Shown in pieces: positions 1 to 8,700 of a DNA stretch of 37,860 bases. A model generated the notes under the pieces. That model saw only the letters and a list, made by a program, of their open reading frames with translations, was not told the DNA's origin and did not search any database. Each line of letters starts with the position of its first letter. Position 1 is the first letter of the stretch. This DNA is from Verrucomicrobiia bacterium (GTDB lineage: Bacteria; Verrucomicrobiota; Verrucomicrobiia; Limisphaerales; JAYPXF01): assembly GCA_016779125.1 (NCBI GenBank), contig JADHOF010000006.1:1-37860 (forward strand), read 5' to 3'. Position numbers and translations under genes: made by a program.

Positions 1-171
1 GTTTATCGAAGTCCGGGAACTCCCGAGCAGCTGGGCGACCTGTCCGATTTGCGGCGGGGGGTGAATTACGTGGACACGGAATGTCTTAGAGCTATGGGTT
101 GCGATGTGATCCCTGTGCCGTCCCATGTTCAGCTGGGAGGCAATCTTCCCTTTTCGCCGTTCCAGTTCTGA
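1..171 (+). CDS. Deiminase-like (pentein-fold) protein, C-terminal fragment; catalytic Cys missing
   Basis: Reading frame 1 is open from the window edge to the TGA at 169-171, giving the last 56 residues of a protein that starts upstream. By eye about 30 of 56 residues match the C-terminus of the next gene, including the block DVIPVPSH and the GGNL turn, so this is a tandem paralogue. In agmatine-deiminase-like enzymes the C-terminal turn carries the nucleophilic cysteine (GGNLHC in the neighbour). Here the sequence reads GGNLPFSPFQF, with Pro-Phe in place of His-Cys. If the family assignment is right, this copy cannot work as a deiminase by the usual mechanism and may be a binding or regulatory paralogue. 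The N-terminus is outside the window. Confidence 0.6.
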   Translation, partial: VYRSPGTPEQLGDLSDLRRGVNYVDTECLRAMGCDVIPVPSHVQLGGNLPFSPFQF

Positions 172-370
172 GTAGATGTTTCATTTTCAAGGTGACCTTT
201 CGCTGCGCACCAAGGGCGAAGTCTGCGCAAAAATTGCCTCTCAGGCTTTTCAGATTGTGGGTTTGGAGTGTGAAAAACAGCATTTGATCAATTGATACTG
301 CCGGGGTTTGAATGGCTGGCATTAAATTTGCTTCCATTGGGGTAGGTTGGGAATCACAAGACAAACATCG

Positions 371-1729
371 ATGAAGTGGGGCTTGGGATATTCGTCCCTT
401 CGCTTGGCCGTGGCTGCAGTGTTTCTTCTAGCGGTCCTCGTGGGGGCAGAGGAGGGTGCTATTCCGGGAACAATTTCGGATCCACGCCTCGACGAAGTCT
501 TGAGCGGGAAACTGACGACCTCGTTTCAGCCGGAGTATGATCGGCATCTGGATCGCGTGATGATGTCGGTGCACAACATCTCGGATAAGGAATGGAGCGA
601 GGTGAATTTCCGAAGCCTCGATTTGTTGCCAAGTTACAGCAGCGTGGTTCTGCTTGTGCATGAGAAGTGTTCCCCGGCAACCCTCGAGCGATCGCAGGCA
701 GCCGTTGCCACCCGGACCGGCACGGGGTCGAGGATTGTGCGTTCGGCGATCCTTGAGCGATGGGCGCAGGATATTGGCGAAGGTGGTGCGGAGGGATTCA
801 TGCTCGGTGCCAAGGGTGGAGAAGTCTTGGACAGTCTTGTGGAACTTGGCATTTCGGCCCACCGCCACTTTTTGCCTCTGGATGGCGGGAATGTTCAACT
901 TGCCCGAAACCGGTCTGGGCGAAGATTTGTCGTTCTTGGCAGCTCGGAGTTCAATCGCTCTGTCGATCTTTTCCTAGACAATCAGTGGGGGGCGCAGTCT
1001 CGGGAAAGTGCGCGTGAAGCTTATCTGAAGACCTTCGGTGGCGAGGATTTGATCGTGTTGCCGAACCTCTTGGAGGCGCACATCGACCAGTCTGTCCTGT
1101 TTTTGGGGGATGGCTTGGTCGCGACCGAAACGATGCCCGAGCCTGTCGGTGACGAACGTCGCATGTTTATCAACTTCAAGGCGGAATGGGCGAACGCCTC
1201 CAGCTCCGGGGCGACTTCGCCGGTATCGCTATATACCGCCGAATATAAGGGAGATACCCGCCGAGTCACCTACAACGCCACAAAGTCTGTCTTTGGTGAA
1301 GTGGTTCCGACCCAGTTCATGACGGCGGAGCAAAAGGAGGTCTTTCAGCGGTACCAACTCAGGTGCCCGCATCTCTACGACCTCGTTCACGCGGATCAAA
1401 TCCGTTTTAATCGTCTCGCGATCGAACGTCTCTTGGTGGAACGGGGGTTTGAAATTGTCCGTTTGAAAACCTCGGTTTGGCACGAGTTGAATTGCCAGAA
1501 CTTCGTCAACGGGATGGCTTTTCGAAATCGCGAGACGGGTCGCCCCTCGGTGCTGTTGCCGGTTTATCGTCGGCCGGGTGCCGTTGGTCAAGCGGTGGAC
1601 ACGGCCAATCTTCAGGGACTGAATCTGGAGAACGCGGAGATCCTGAAAGCGCGTGGATTTGACGTAATCCCCGTTCCCTCCCATTTGGGGTTGGGAGGGA
1701 ATCTCCACTGCTCGATTCTGCAGTTTTAG
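371..1729 (+). CDS. Secreted agmatine/peptidylarginine deiminase-like protein (pentein fold)
   Basis: 452 residues from the ATG at 371; an in-frame TTG at 347 would add eight residues, but the ATG places a hydrophobic signal peptide (about residues 9-26) right at the N-terminus. Landmarks of the guanidino-modifying pentein superfamily occur in order: RWAQD near residue 135, DGGN at 171-174, HID at 237-239 (general-base histidine region) and a terminal GGNLHC with Cys447 as the likely nucleophile. The length is somewhat above that of agmatine deiminase (about 350-380), leaving room for the signal peptide and extra loops. Substrate is not evident: agmatine, free arginine or peptidyl-arginine are all possible. 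It follows a paralogue lacking the Cys by about 200 bp and converges on the FecR-like gene with a 2-bp gap. Family placement rests on motifs only. Confidence 0.6.
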   Translation: MKWGLGYSSLRLAVAAVFLLAVLVGAEEGAIPGTISDPRLDEVLSGKLTTSFQPEYDRHLDRVMMSVHNISDKEWSEVNFRSLDLLPSYSSVVLLVHEKCSPATLERSQAAVATRTGTGSRIVRSAILERWAQDIGEGGAEGFMLGAKGGEVLDSLVELGISAHRHFLPLDGGNVQLARNRSGRRFVVLGSSEFNRSVDLFLDNQWGAQSRESAREAYLKTFGGEDLIVLPNLLEAHIDQSVLFLGDGLVATETMPEPVGDERRMFINFKAEWANASSSGATSPVSLYTAEYKGDTRRVTYNATKSVFGEVVPTQFMTAEQKEVFQRYQLRCPHLYDLVHADQIRFNRLAIERLLVERGFEIVRLKTSVWHELNCQNFVNGMAFRNRETGRPSVLLPVYRRPGAVGQAVDTANLQGLNLENAEILKARGFDVIPVPSHLGLGGNLHCSILQF

Positions 1730-1731
1730 GC

Positions 1732-3462
1732 TTACGAGGCCGGCTTGCCGTTGATGAACAGTTCGGCGACTTCCCGATCCTCGAGGATTCGGCCCGAGAT
1801 CAGGAGTTCATCCAGAGACCCAAAGAAGCCGTAACGGTCTCCTCCCCGGTGCTCGGATTCCGATAGCGCGGGATTGCCCAGCTCCAAGTATTGGAACTCC
1901 AGCGGCGCGGCATTGGACATGACGGACTTGGACACCGGCTTTCCATTCCAAAAATGGGTCACCGCGCCGGAATCGGCGTCGTAGGTGACAGCCAATAGAG
2001 CCCATTGTCCGATCGCATCGTCCTTGAACAATCGAGGCGTGGCCGCGGTGTCCCAGTCCTGTCCGCTCTCGCTGGAACCGGTCGCCACCTTGAACTGCAC
2101 CGATCCGGATCGGTCGATCATCCAGCGGATTTCTCCGCGCCGCCGCGAGGAGGGATACGTCGGGAATGAATCGTCCGCCTCGCGCTGCTCAGGCTGCTTG
2201 GTGCTGAGGAGCACGTATTGGGGTTGTGTGAATCCATCGACTCGCAGCCAGGTTGCGAGCGTCAGTCGGGCGTGATTTCCGGGAAGTCCCAACAACACCC
2301 GGTCCGTTCGCTTGCGAAACTCGAGCGCCTTTTTCCAGGGCCAGCGGCCTTCCGTCCACTTGGCGCCGATGACGATACCGTGCGAATCTCCGGCGGCGGC
2401 GACAGCATGATTCTCGACCCGTCGATCGCGGTAGACGTCGGACATGAACGTGTAGTGCAGCAGGGTTTCGGGTTCGCGGGACCACGATTGCGCGTGTTCC
2501 CACCAATCGACGGAGCGATTTGCAACGGCCTCGCGTTCGAGGCGGTCAATTTCGCCATTGCTTGGGAAGAACGCGGGGCGGTAGAGCACGGGTTCGAAGG
2601 CTTCTCCCGCCAGTTTGACCGCGCTCGCCTCCGCCAGCTCACGGCGTTGTCCGGCCTGATTTTCGACAGTGAGAACCCCGCTCAAAGTGTGGAGTTCGGC
2701 GTTTGAACCGACGACCTCAAGTCCGAAAGTGCCGCTCGTGTCAACGACAGCCCATCCCGGCGTGGAGAGGCGAAATCCGCGGCCGGGGCTGTCCAGACTA
2801 CATGTGGCGGCACCCTGGAGCAGGCGGGCTTCCACGGCGGAGGCGAGTTCAAGGCTCGCCGGGCCGCGCAGGAGGAGCCGGGCTCCATCCACAAAGTCGA
2901 GCTGTGCGAGTCCCGAATCGAGGTGGAAGCGACCGGGGCGAAGCGGTGAGCCACTTTGCCGGCCTGCTTCGACGGGGCCGGCACCGTTGACGATACGTGT
3001 GAGGATGGCGACGGGCGCGCGGACCGCGTCCTCCGGCAAGTTGACGGGTGGCGTCTTCAGTGTCGCCGAGATCGTTGGCCTGGAACCCATTCCGAACTGA
3101 AACGCGACCATGACGCTGCCAAGCCAGATCACGACTGCCGCAAAGCCGAAGCCGAGCCAACGGGTCCAATTGAGCCGCTTTCGGTCGGTGTCGATTCGAA
3201 TCCATTCCTCCGCCACGCGTTCCTCGAATTCGGCGTCCGCTTCGATGTCGGGCCGGGCAATCAATTCATTCAGCTCGAGCCAGCGGGGCTCTGCCGACTG
3301 GATGGCGCGCGTCATGGCTCGCATTTGGGCGTCCTCGGCAAATTCAGCGCGGAATAGTGCGTCTGAACGCAAACGGGCAAGCAGGGCTGATTGGCGTTCG
3401 GCCGGCAGTTCGACATGGCCGAGCCAGGCTGCCGTCAGATCCTCAAAGTCTTTTTCCATCAT
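1732..3462 (-). CDS. Membrane-anchored FecR/LamG-domain protein, probable anti-sigma or sensor partner
   Basis: 576 residues. The first 95 residues are cytosolic and helical, resembling the N-terminus of ECF-linked regulators. One transmembrane segment follows at about 101-124 (starting WLGFGFAAVVIWLG). The outside part has a FecR-like region at about 150-290 and a concanavalin-like LamG domain at about 370-570 (pattern LTLATWLRVDG, then WNGKPVS and a terminal LDELLISGR-type strand). Its ATG overlaps the TGA of the upstream sigma-factor gene in the sequence ATGA (3459-3462), so translation is coupled. Known: ECF/FecR-LamG pairs are common in Planctomycetes and Verrucomicrobia. Inferred: the LamG domain senses an extracytoplasmic ligand, perhaps a glycan, and the cytosolic end controls the sigma factor. 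Confidence 0.8.
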   Translation of the reverse strand: MMEKDFEDLTAAWLGHVELPAERQSALLARLRSDALFRAEFAEDAQMRAMTRAIQSAEPRWLELNELIARPDIEADAEFEERVAEEWIRIDTDRKRLNWTRWLGFGFAAVVIWLGSVMVAFQFGMGSRPTISATLKTPPVNLPEDAVRAPVAILTRIVNGAGPVEAGRQSGSPLRPGRFHLDSGLAQLDFVDGARLLLRGPASLELASAVEARLLQGAATCSLDSPGRGFRLSTPGWAVVDTSGTFGLEVVGSNAELHTLSGVLTVENQAGQRRELAEASAVKLAGEAFEPVLYRPAFFPSNGEIDRLEREAVANRSVDWWEHAQSWSREPETLLHYTFMSDVYRDRRVENHAVAAAGDSHGIVIGAKWTEGRWPWKKALEFRKRTDRVLLGLPGNHARLTLATWLRVDGFTQPQYVLLSTKQPEQREADDSFPTYPSSRRRGEIRWMIDRSGSVQFKVATGSSESGQDWDTAATPRLFKDDAIGQWALLAVTYDADSGAVTHFWNGKPVSKSVMSNAAPLEFQYLELGNPALSESEHRGGDRYGFFGSLDELLISGRILEDREVAELFINGKPAS

Positions 3463-4019
3463 TCGGATTTCTCCATGCAGGCCCGCAGCAACTTGTTGGC
3501 CCGGTGATTCATTGTGTAAAGCGCGCCGGAGCTCATACCCAGTTCGAGCGCGAGTTCTGCCGCCCGCCGTCCTTCTAGTCCCGCCCTGACGATGCGTCGC
3601 ATTTTCTCGGGCAGTTCCGTGATGCAGCGCAGCAGACGCTCAATTCGTTCTCCGCTCAGGTTGGCGGCCAGCTTTTCATGGTCGGAATCCAATACCTCGG
3701 CGATTTCGCCGCGAAATCTTTCCATGGCGCTCTTGCGGCGGGCGAGTGTGCGAAAATGGGTCATTAGCTTGTTGCGCGCGATACCCCGCAGCCAGGCCCC
3801 GAAATCTTCGCCGTCGCGGAAGCGTTCGAGATTCTCAAAGGCTGTGATAAAACAGTCCTGCGCCAGGTCGTCGACGTCGTCCAGGTGGTAGAGCCGTCCG
3901 GCGAGAAAGGCGCGCAGTGGCAGGGCGTGTACCTTCACCACGCGGCGAAAGGCCTCCTTGTCTCCGTCGCGCACCTTCCGGATCGCGGTTTGTATGTCGA
4001 GCTCGTCCGGCGCGGGCAT
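3459..4019 (-). CDS. ECF RNA polymerase sigma factor, Rhodopirellula/Verrucomicrobium type
   Basis: 186 residues from the ATG at 4019 (MPAPDELDIQ). The frame is open 26 codons further upstream, but that extension does not look like sigma region 2, and a purine stretch (AAAGGTGTGGGG) precedes the chosen ATG. Region 2 runs over about residues 10-85, with DDVDDLAQDCFITAF as the 2.1-2.2 core and FGAWLRGIARNKLMTHFR as 2.3-2.4. Region 4 occupies about 120-180 with a helix-turn-helix (AAELALELGMSSGALYT). There is no other sigma region, as expected of ECF factors. The stop overlaps the start of the FecR/LamG gene. The DUF1501 gene at 4211 is divergent, so the 191-bp spacer may hold a target promoter; no consensus could be assigned. 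Confidence 0.88.
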   Translation of the reverse strand: MPAPDELDIQTAIRKVRDGDKEAFRRVVKVHALPLRAFLAGRLYHLDDVDDLAQDCFITAFENLERFRDGEDFGAWLRGIARNKLMTHFRTLARRKSAMERFRGEIAEVLDSDHEKLAANLSGERIERLLRCITELPEKMRRIVRAGLEGRRAAELALELGMSSGALYTMNHRANKLLRACMEKSE

Positions 4020-4210
4020 CACCCCACACCTTTGCCGAAACAGGATAAATCTTACAATCTTGAGTGGAGAAACCGCTTGCCGCCCGGGGTTGGGCAATTA
4101 TCCTGAACTTTGTTCAAAATGCCGTGTAAGAATTGCGGGTTCGCGGTGAACTGTTCGTGCTTGGGGCATTTGAACTAAGAACTTCTGGAAACATCGAGTA
4201 TTACGACATC
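4020..4210. promoter_or_regulatory. Divergent intergenic region between ECF sigma gene and DUF1501 gene
   Basis: This 191-bp spacer must contain the promoters of both the minus-strand sigma/FecR unit and the plus-strand DUF1501 gene. It is more AT-rich than its flanks. I see no clear -35/-10 pair, palindrome or riboswitch-like fold that I would name. Confidence 0.35.
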
Positions 4211-5644
4211 ATGAAACAAGATTGCGGCTATCATCCCGGAACGCGTTTGGATTCAGCGCCACTTTTTTCCTCCAGGCGCGACTTTTTGAATTCTGTTGGT
4301 ACCGGATTCGGTGCCTTGGCGCTGGCCAGTATCATGTATCCCGAGCTTGTTCGCGAGGCGGGAGCCCAATCGGCGGGCGGCATGCTTGCGCCGAAAGAGC
4401 CGCATTACCCTGGGACAGCCAAACGGGCCGTTCATATTTACCAGAGCGGGGCGCAAGCCCATCAGGACACGTGGGACTACAAGCCGGAGCTTGTAGCCTC
4501 GGCCGGCAAAGGCGCTGACCGCGGACGCAAGCTTCTCGCTCCGCAATTTGCCTTCTCGCCGAAGGGGCAGAGCGGCCTTCCCATGAGCGAGGTCTGGGAA
4601 AACCTTTCCACCCACGCGGACGATCTCGCGGTCATCAACTCGATGTATACCGACGCGCCCGCCCACGGCCCCGCGACACTGATTCAGACGACCGGTGATT
4701 TCAGGCTTCCGAAACCCTCCCTTGGATCATGGGTGGTCTACGGACTCGGTACGGAAAATCAGAACCTGCCGGCCTTTGTTGCAATGAATCCCGGCGGCTA
4801 TCCGGGCGAAGGAGCCAAGAACTGGCAATCGGCCTTCATGCCGGGAGCTTATCAGGGAACCTTTGTCGATCCGACCGCGACCGATATCGAGCGGGTCATT
4901 GAAAACATCCGCAACAAATTCACCACCGCCAGCGACCAGCGAAACCAGCTGGATCTGTTGAACAAGATCAACGAGCTCCACAAACAGAAGCGACAGGCGG
5001 AGGATCAGCTGGATGCTCGGATTCAGTCATACGAATTGGCCTACCGCATGCAGGCCGACGCGACGGAGGCCTTTGATGTGAGCCGCGAATCTGCGGACGT
5101 GCTGGAGAGATACGGTGCCACGGCCCCGGATCCGGCCCTCCGCGCGCAGGCGCGGCAGTTTATCATCGCCCGTCGTCTGCTGGAGCGTGGTGTCCGCTTC
5201 GTGCAGGTTTGGAACGGCGGTTGGGACACGCACAACAACGCGCGAGCGACCATTACCCGGAACGCGAGCCGGATCGACAAGCCGATCGCCGCGTTTATGA
5301 CGGACCTGAAGGATCGCGGCCTTTTCGAGGAAACGATCATCGCTTCGAGCACGGAGTTTGGCCGCAGTTCCACGGAAGACGGTCCGGGCGGACGTTCCCA
5401 CAACGCCAGGGCGTTTTCGAGCTGGCTGGCCGGTGGTGGAATCAAGGGCGGGCAGATCTACGGATCAACCGATGAGCTTGGCGCTGCGGCCGTCGACAAC
5501 AAGGTGCATGTGCACGAGTTGCATTCAACGATCCTGCACGCGCTGGGATTTGACTCCGAACGACTGACTTACCGAAACAGCGGACGTGATTTCCGGCTGA
5601 CGGACGTTTCCGGTGCGCAACCGGTCCGGTCCCTGTTCGCCTAG
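4211..5644 (+). CDS. DUF1501 protein, Tat-exported
   Basis: 477 residues from the ATG at 4211; an upstream TTG at 4133 would add 26 residues ahead of the export signal. A twin-arginine motif SRRDFL (residues 21-26) followed by a hydrophobic stretch suggests folded export by Tat. The DUF1501 hallmarks are present but divergent: the N-terminal block reads QSGAQAHQDTWDYK where the second DUF1501 protein of this window reads MSGGPSHVDLFDYK, and the C-terminal block reads GRSHNARAF instead of GRDHNPHGF. The EFGR and LAGGGIKGG segments are conserved. The family belongs to the alkaline-phosphatase/sulfatase-like fold by general knowledge; its activity is not established. It is followed by a terminator and then a PSD1 gene, the reverse of the usual PSD1-then-DUF1501 order. 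Confidence 0.85.
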   Translation: MKQDCGYHPGTRLDSAPLFSSRRDFLNSVGTGFGALALASIMYPELVREAGAQSAGGMLAPKEPHYPGTAKRAVHIYQSGAQAHQDTWDYKPELVASAGKGADRGRKLLAPQFAFSPKGQSGLPMSEVWENLSTHADDLAVINSMYTDAPAHGPATLIQTTGDFRLPKPSLGSWVVYGLGTENQNLPAFVAMNPGGYPGEGAKNWQSAFMPGAYQGTFVDPTATDIERVIENIRNKFTTASDQRNQLDLLNKINELHKQKRQAEDQLDARIQSYELAYRMQADATEAFDVSRESADVLERYGATAPDPALRAQARQFIIARRLLERGVRFVQVWNGGWDTHNNARATITRNASRIDKPIAAFMTDLKDRGLFEETIIASSTEFGRSSTEDGPGGRSHNARAFSSWLAGGGIKGGQIYGSTDELGAAAVDNKVHVHELHSTILHALGFDSERLTYRNSGRDFRLTDVSGAQPVRSLFA

Positions 5645-5660
5645 TTTGCGAGTGTTTACC

Positions 5661-5694
5661 GGCTCGCCCTTTCGGGGCGAGCCGCTTTTGTTTT
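5661..5694 (+). terminator. Rho-independent terminator after DUF1501 gene
   Basis: A perfect 9-bp stem (GGCTCGCCC at 5661-5669 with GGGCGAGCC at 5675-5683) closes a TTTCG loop and is followed by GCTTTTGTTTT. It starts 16 bases after the DUF1501 stop and lies before the PSD1 start at 5730, so the two genes are probably not one simple transcript, or readthrough is partial. Confidence 0.85.
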
Positions 5695-5729
5695 GGTCCG
5701 CAAAATTTCGAAACGAAGAGCAGAGTGAT

Positions 5730-8700
5730 ATGAAGACACGTTTACCGATCATCATGGGGGCGCTGGTGTTGGCTTCGGCCCCGGTTTCAGCGCAGCAGGA
5801 ACAACCGCTGTCCCCGCAGGATCTGGAGTTTTTCGAGGCGAAGATCCGCCCGGCGCTGATTGAGCATTGCTACGATTGCCATAGCGCCGAGTCCAAGGTG
5901 AAGGGCGGACTTCAGGTGGACGGCAAGGTCGCGTTGCTCAAGGGGGGAACCTCGGGTGCCGCGATCATTCCCCGTCAGCCGAGCAAGAGTCTTTTCGTCA
6001 AGGCGATCCGTTACACGGATTCTGACATGCAGATGCCACCGGACGGGAAGCTGCCCGACAGTGTCATCGCAGACTTCGAGGAATGGATTCGGATGGGCGC
6101 GCCGGATCCCCGGGTCGGCAAGGCTGCGGCAGTGCTCAAATCCGATGCTGATCGTGAAAAAGCGAAGGAACACTGGGGTTTTCAGCCGATCGTGAAGCCC
6201 GCCGTGCCCGAACCGAAGACGAACATTCGTTCATGGGCGAAGAATGAAATCGACTACTTCATTCAGGCAAAGCTTGAGGAAAAGGGAATGGTGCCGTCCA
6301 TTCAGGCGGACAAATTGACCCTGATTCGGCGCGCCTATTTCGACCTGATCGGAATTCCCCCGAGCATGGAGCAGGTCAAGAACTTCATGGCCGACGATTC
6401 CCCGTCCGCTTACGAGAAGGTCATTGATGAACTCTTGAATTCCGAACATTACGGCGAACGCTGGGGGCGCTACTGGCTGGATGTCGCCCGTTACGCCGAC
6501 ACGCGCGGTGAACAAAACAACAACCGGATGGCCGATAACCGCCTGCTGCATGCTTGGACCTACCGGGACTGGGTGGTCAATGCGGTGAACAAGGACATGC
6601 CCTACGACAAGTTTCTTCAGTACCAGATCGCGGCAGATCTGATGTCCGGCGCGAAGCAGGAGGACTTGGCCGCTCTGGGATTTCTCTCCATCTATCGCGC
6701 GGTCAACAACAAGCAGGAGGTGATCGACGACCAGATCGACGTCGTCACGCGGGGCATGATGAGTCTCTCCGTTTACTGCGCCCGTTGCCACGACCACAAG
6801 TTTGATCCCGTCACCACCAAGGATTACTACGGCCTCTACGGGGTCTTCGACAGCATCAAGGTTTCGGAGAACAAACCCATCATCGAGGACATGACCGAGG
6901 TGCAGCAGCGCCCCGAGTATCAATCCTATCTTAACGAGAAGAGCCGGTTGTTGGCCGAGTTGAACGAGTTCCGCCGCGAGAAGCTGACCGAATACCTCGG
7001 CGATGCGAAGATGAACACGTCCCGCTATATGGTTTTCGCCCGCCTCATGGACGTTACGGATCAATTCAAACTGGCCAGCCGCGCTGATGAAGACATGTTC
7101 GAGGAGCGTTACGAGCTGGATGCCGACTTGGCGAAGAGTTGGAATCGTTTTCTCAAGGAAAAGAGCCGCAAACCCGATTCCGTCTTCACTCCGTGGCGCG
7201 ACTACATCGCGTTGAGTAGCACCAACTTTTTCAACGAGTCCAAGAAGCTGGCGAAAAAGTATTACTCCGATGGCAAGGCGGCGAAGGGGTTGAATGCCTA
7301 CGTGGCAAAAGCTTTCGCCAGTCCCGCCCGAGATCTGAATGACGTGGCGGCCCGCTACGCGTCCCTGTTTGCCAAGGGTGAGGAGGCTTGGGTCAACGCC
7401 CTCTCGCGAAACGCCCGCGAACGGGTCATCAAGAAGGACGAGGAAATCAAGGAGATCACCAAGCTTGAGGATTCTGACATGGAGGAGCTTCGGCAGGTTT
7501 ATTACGGCCGCAGGGCTCCGGCCAATGTTTCCTACAATCAGCTTGCCCGTAAGGACAACAACCGCATCGGCAATCAGGAACGCCGTTGGCACAACGACAT
7601 TGAGTTGTTGGAGATGAATCACCCGGGCTCACCGAAGCGGGCGATGTCCGTTGAAGATTTGCCGAGACCGCGGGAACCCCGTGTTTTTGCAAAGGGAGAT
7701 CCAAGCAAACCGGGTGACACCGTGCCGCGAAAGTTTATCGAAGTGTTGGAACCGAACGGAGGACGCTTTACCCGGGGCTCCGGTCGATTGGAGCTCGCCT
7801 ACAAGGTTGCCAGCGCGAAAAACCCGTTGACGGCACGGGTCGCGATGAACCGGGTGTGGATGAATCATTTTGGCGCACCCATCGTGAGAACTCCGACGGA
7901 CTTTGGCGTGCGTGCGGCCGAACCCACCCATCCCGAGCTGCTGGATTACCTGTCGGCCTGGTTCATCGAGCGGGGCTGGTCCATGAAGCGGGTTCATAAA
8001 TTCATCATGACCTCTGCGACCTACCAGCAGGCCAGCGACGTTCGGCCGAAATACATGGTGGAGGATTCTGCCAATATGACCTTTTGGCGCATGAACCGAC
8101 GGCGTCTCGATTTCGAGGGCTTCCGGGACTCCCTCCTGTCTGTCAGCGGCATGCTTGACGACACTGTGGGCGGTCCTCCTTACAATCCTCTGGAGATGCC
8201 GCTGATTCCCCGCCGAACGATGTATTCGTACATTGACCGGCGCAATCTGCCGGATGTGTTTCGGACTTTTGATTTCGCGAATCCGAACATGACGCAGGGT
8301 GAGCGCTTCAGTTCCACCGTGCCGCAACAGGCCTTGTACATGATGAACAGTCCCTTCGTCGCCGAGCTGGCCCGGAATGTCGTCGAGCGAGCGGACGTGA
8401 AGAGCAAGATCGACGAACGGCAGAAGATCGACGCGTTGTATGAGACCGCGTTCCAACGGAAGCCGTCGGAACTCGAAGTCCGGCTTGGGATGAACTTCCT
8501 CAAACAGCAGCAGGAGGTCGAGGCCGCCCGCAAACCCAGCCAGATTTGGGTCTATGGTTTTGGGCCTTACGATCCCGCCAAGAAGCGTCTGCTGCGTTTT
8601 ACCGAACTGCCTCACTACAGCATCTTGGATGGGGCCTATCAGGCCGCAGACACGTATCCGGATTCCCGTCTTGGCGCGCTTCGCGTGGGCGCGGACGGTG

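Noticed and set aside
347-370. TTG as upstream start of the deiminase-like gene
   Set aside because: It adds eight residues before the signal peptide; the ATG at 371 is the simpler start.
6231-7622. Open frame (463 codons) on the minus strand
   Set aside because: It lies wholly within the 1169-residue PSD1 gene in antisense; leucine/valine-rich translation without motifs.
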